Source of the DNA: Ruegeria sp. THAF33
GTDB taxonomy: Bacteria > Pseudomonadota > Alphaproteobacteria > Rhodobacterales > Rhodobacteraceae
Direction: 5' to 3'
Length of the DNA stretch: 64,000 bases
NCBI RefSeq assembly: GCF_009363615.1
Contig: NZ_CP045384.1
Span: 288,501 to 352,500, forward strand
How positions within the stretch are numbered: the stretch's first letter is position 1; the number at the start of each line of letters is the position of its first letter. Positions 62,036 to 64,000 of the stretch are shown here, piece after piece. The position numbers and the translations under genes were made by a program. The notes under the pieces were generated by a model, which worked only from the letters and a program-made list of their open reading frames with translations, did not search any database and was not told the DNA's origin.

Positions 62036-63861
62036 TTGCTGTCCGTTTTTGGCGTCCGCTTGAAACCGGACTTTATGTTTCCGAATACATCCGGCTTATA
62101 GCCCTGGCTGCGCATGATCAGATATTGCTGTGTGAATGTGATCGTGTTGTTCGCGATCCAGTACACGACCAGACCACTGGCGAAACCACCCAGCATGAAC
62201 ATGAAGACCCAAGGCATCCAGGCAAAGATCATGGCCTGCGTCGGATCGGTTGGCGCCGGGTTCAGTTTCTGCTGCAACCACATCGAAATACCCAGCAGCA
62301 GCGGCAGAATACCGATGAAGATCAGCGCCATCAGGCTTTCGGGTGCAGGTGCGGCCCAAGGCAGCAAGCCAAAGAAGTTGAAGATCGAGGTTGGGTCCGG
62401 CGCGCTCAGGTCCTGGAACGGGCCGAACCATGGGGCCTGACGCAGTTCGATCGTCACGAAAATCACCTTGTACAGCGAGAAGAAGATCGGAATCTGCAAC
62501 AGAATTGGCAAGCAGCCTGCGGCAGGGTTCACCTTTTCCTTTTTGTACAGCTCCATCATGCCCTGCTGCATTTTCTGGCGATCATCGCCTGCGGCTTCTT
62601 TCAGGGCTTCCATTTGCGGCTGCAATTCCTTCATCTTCGCCATCGAGACGTAGGACTTGAAGGCGAGCGGGAAAAGGATGGCCTTGATGATCAGCGTCAG
62701 GCCGATGATTGACCAGCCCATGTTTCCAATCAGGGCGTTGATGTTGTGCAGCAGCCAGAAGATCGGCTTGGTCAGGAAGTAGAACCAACCCCAGTCGATG
62801 CTGTCGATGAACTTCTGAACACCTTCTGCCTGATACTCCCGGATGGTTTCCCACTCCTTGGCACCGGCGAACAGTCTGGTCGTGACCTCTTCCGTCGTAC
62901 CGGGCGCGACTGTCAGTGTCGGCAGCACCGTTTCCGTTTGATAGATTTTGCGTCGTGAATCGTATTTGGCAGCGGCTTTGAACGCTGCACCCTCGGCCGG
63001 GATCAGGGTGGTCATCCAGTAGTGATCCGTGAACCCGATCCAGCCGCCTTCTTTGACCTGATAGACCTCGGCCTGTGCGCGTTCATTGGGGTCGATATCG
63101 AAATCGCGCACATCGCCATAGTCGATCTCATCCAGAACGCCGTCAGACATGACCATGACGCCTTCGTGAAGAATGAAGAAGTTCTTCAGGCCCGGCAGAT
63201 CACCGTCTTCGCCCATGCCGTGGCGGGCCAGAATGCCGTAGGGGGCCATGCCGACTTCGGCGTCCGTGGTGTTCTCGACCGACTGGGTGACCGAGAACAT
63301 ATAGTCTTCATCAACGGCAATGGTGCGGCGGAAGGTGAGGCCGTTTCCATTGTCCCAGGCCAGCGTGATCGGAGTGTCAACACCCAGAGTTTCGCCCTGC
63401 TCAAGCGTCCAAAGAGTGTTCGGGCCGGGAACGTCCGTGACCGACAGGCCCGCGCCGGGGGCCCAGCCATAAAGGGCATAATAGGCAGAGTCACTTCCAA
63501 CCGGGGACAGAAGTTCGACGATCGGAGAATCCTCGGCCAATGAAACCTTGTAATCCTTCAGCGACAGCTCATCAATTCGGCCACCGGCAAGCGACAGGCT
63601 GCCCGTCAGGCGGGGCGTGTCGATGCTGACGCGGGGCGCTTCGGGTTCGGCTTCGGCCTCAGTGGCGCTTGCAGTTGCTTCGCCGACCGTACCGGTATCA
63701 GCGGCGCTGGGCGTCTGAACCTCATTCCCTTCGATGCTGGCGATTTCAGCCTGTTCCGTGGTTGGTGTGGGTTCCGGCGGAGGGAACAGCACGAACCAGA
63801 CCAGGATCACGAGAAAGCTGAGCGCGGTTGCGAGGATGAGATTCTTGTTCTGATCGTCCAT
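62032..63861 (-). CDS. yidC: Membrane protein insertase YidC
   Basis: YidC inserts and folds inner-membrane proteins, alone or with SecYEG. The 609-residue protein has the Gram-negative layout: N-terminal helix MDDQNKNLILATALSFLVILVWFVLF, a Pro/Glu-rich linker (to residue about 90), the large periplasmic P1 beta domain, and the conserved C-terminal helices (WGWFYFLTKPIFWLLHNINALIGNMGWSIIGLTLIIKAILFPLAFKSYVSMAKMKELQP in sequence, with the hydrophilic-groove Lys). The DPTQAMIFAWMPWVFMFMLGGFASGLVVYWIANN stretch ends it. I chose the ATG at 63861; the upstream in-frame start at 63906 lacks support. Confidence 0.97.
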   Translation of the reverse strand: MDDQNKNLILATALSFLVILVWFVLFPPPEPTPTTEQAEIASIEGNEVQTPSAADTGTVGEATASATEAEAEPEAPRVSIDTPRLTGSLSLAGGRIDELSLKDYKVSLAEDSPIVELLSPVGSDSAYYALYGWAPGAGLSVTDVPGPNTLWTLEQGETLGVDTPITLAWDNGNGLTFRRTIAVDEDYMFSVTQSVENTTDAEVGMAPYGILARHGMGEDGDLPGLKNFFILHEGVMVMSDGVLDEIDYGDVRDFDIDPNERAQAEVYQVKEGGWIGFTDHYWMTTLIPAEGAAFKAAAKYDSRRKIYQTETVLPTLTVAPGTTEEVTTRLFAGAKEWETIREYQAEGVQKFIDSIDWGWFYFLTKPIFWLLHNINALIGNMGWSIIGLTLIIKAILFPLAFKSYVSMAKMKELQPQMEALKEAAGDDRQKMQQGMMELYKKEKVNPAAGCLPILLQIPIFFSLYKVIFVTIELRQAPWFGPFQDLSAPDPTSIFNFFGLLPWAAPAPESLMALIFIGILPLLLGISMWLQQKLNPAPTDPTQAMIFAWMPWVFMFMLGGFASGLVVYWIANNTITFTQQYLIMRSQGYKPDVFGNIKSGFKRTPKTDSK

Positions 63862-63950
63862 CTGGGACAGCCACCTTGAGCAGTGAAAGACACCCGCAGG
63901 GTTCAACAGAGTGCAGGCCCAAAGGTCAAGCGGAATCGCTCGTCATTTCG

Positions 63951-64000
63951 TCACGGATTGGTCTTCTGTGGCGCAGTTTCCGGTTCTTCAGCCGGTTTGC
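63951..64000 (-). CDS. Possible C-terminal tail of an upstream gene, cut by window edge
   Basis: Reading in from the right edge, one minus-strand frame gives KPAEEPETAPQKTNP and then a stop at 63951, a composition typical of a protein tail. In many bacteria yidC is preceded by rnpA and yidD, so this may be the end of one of these, but 16 residues are too few to say. A second frame stays open to about 63926 with a basic peptide. Confidence 0.35.
   Translation of the reverse strand, partial: KPAEEPETAPQKTNP

Overview
The window reads as core chromosome of a marine alphaproteobacterium of the Roseobacter group (Rhodobacterales, most like Ruegeria/Silicibacter). This is inferred from GC-rich codon use, the four-gene BztABCD-type amino-acid transporter, an ATP12-type F1-ATPase assembly chaperone, a short RpoH-type sigma factor, and the remembered Ruegeria order glnD / PBP-activator lipoprotein / rsmI / yraN / gshB. 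No database was searched. I see no tRNA, rRNA, CRISPR array, prophage, insertion sequence or plasmid gene.

Layout. 1-10 kb: glnD (cut by the left edge) and an LpoA-like lipoprotein on the minus strand, then rsmI-yraN-gshB on plus. Converging on them are comM, a GST with a Cys-rich tail, and an overlapping cobU-cobC pair. 9-16 kb (plus): rpoH overlapping a ChaN-type gene, coaBC, dut overlapping a membrane-anchored MoeB/ThiF-like enzyme, and an M3 peptidase. 16-22.4 kb (minus): the cell-elongation operon mreB-mreC-mreD-mrdA-rodA with a trailing 2-hydroxyacid dehydrogenase. 22.5-25.4 kb: rlmJ and leuA converge on a perfect 19-bp palindrome. leuA has an upstream leucine-rich leader peptide and a hairpin that look like a transcription attenuator. 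25-32.4 kb: an SDR, an exported protein of 18 MORN repeats, nadE, an orphan small gene, a DAO oxidoreductase and a Tat-exported metallo-beta-lactamase-fold protein.

32.4-42 kb: DUF1801 gene, gltX, a gamma-glutamylcyclotransferase-like gene, an Rrf2 regulator (NsrR/RirA type) whose promoter carries an FNR/DNR-like box and an inverted-repeat operator, a YbbA-YbbP-TesA-like set (ABC ATPase, permease, divergent esterase), an L,D-transpeptidase, a cold-shock gene and a fatty-acid desaturase. 42-47.5 kb: rplO-secY-adk-rpsM-rpsK-rpoA-rplQ, the distal half of the usual ribosomal cluster, starting abruptly at rplO with its own promoter candidate and ending in a strong terminator. 47.6-58.5 kb: a DegP-type protease, rarA, a crotonase, an RluC-type pseudouridine synthase, a HAD phosphatase, ATP12, and bztABCD ending in a terminator. 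58.5-64 kb (minus): yidC-MOSC-engB-argB-FeS protein-sixA-like, mostly with 4-bp overlaps.

Themes: envelope growth and insertion (mre/mrd, LpoA-like, YkuD, SecY, YidC), translation (ribosomal proteins, rsmI, rlmJ, gltX, pseudouridine synthase), and nitrogen and amino-acid metabolism (GlnD, LeuA, ArgB, Bzt). I found no large novel system. The most rewarding observations are small: the leuA attenuator candidate, the FNR-box plus operator upstream of the Rrf2 gene, the GST with a YHS/TRASH-like metal-binding tail, the interrupted ribosomal operon, and the exported MORN protein.
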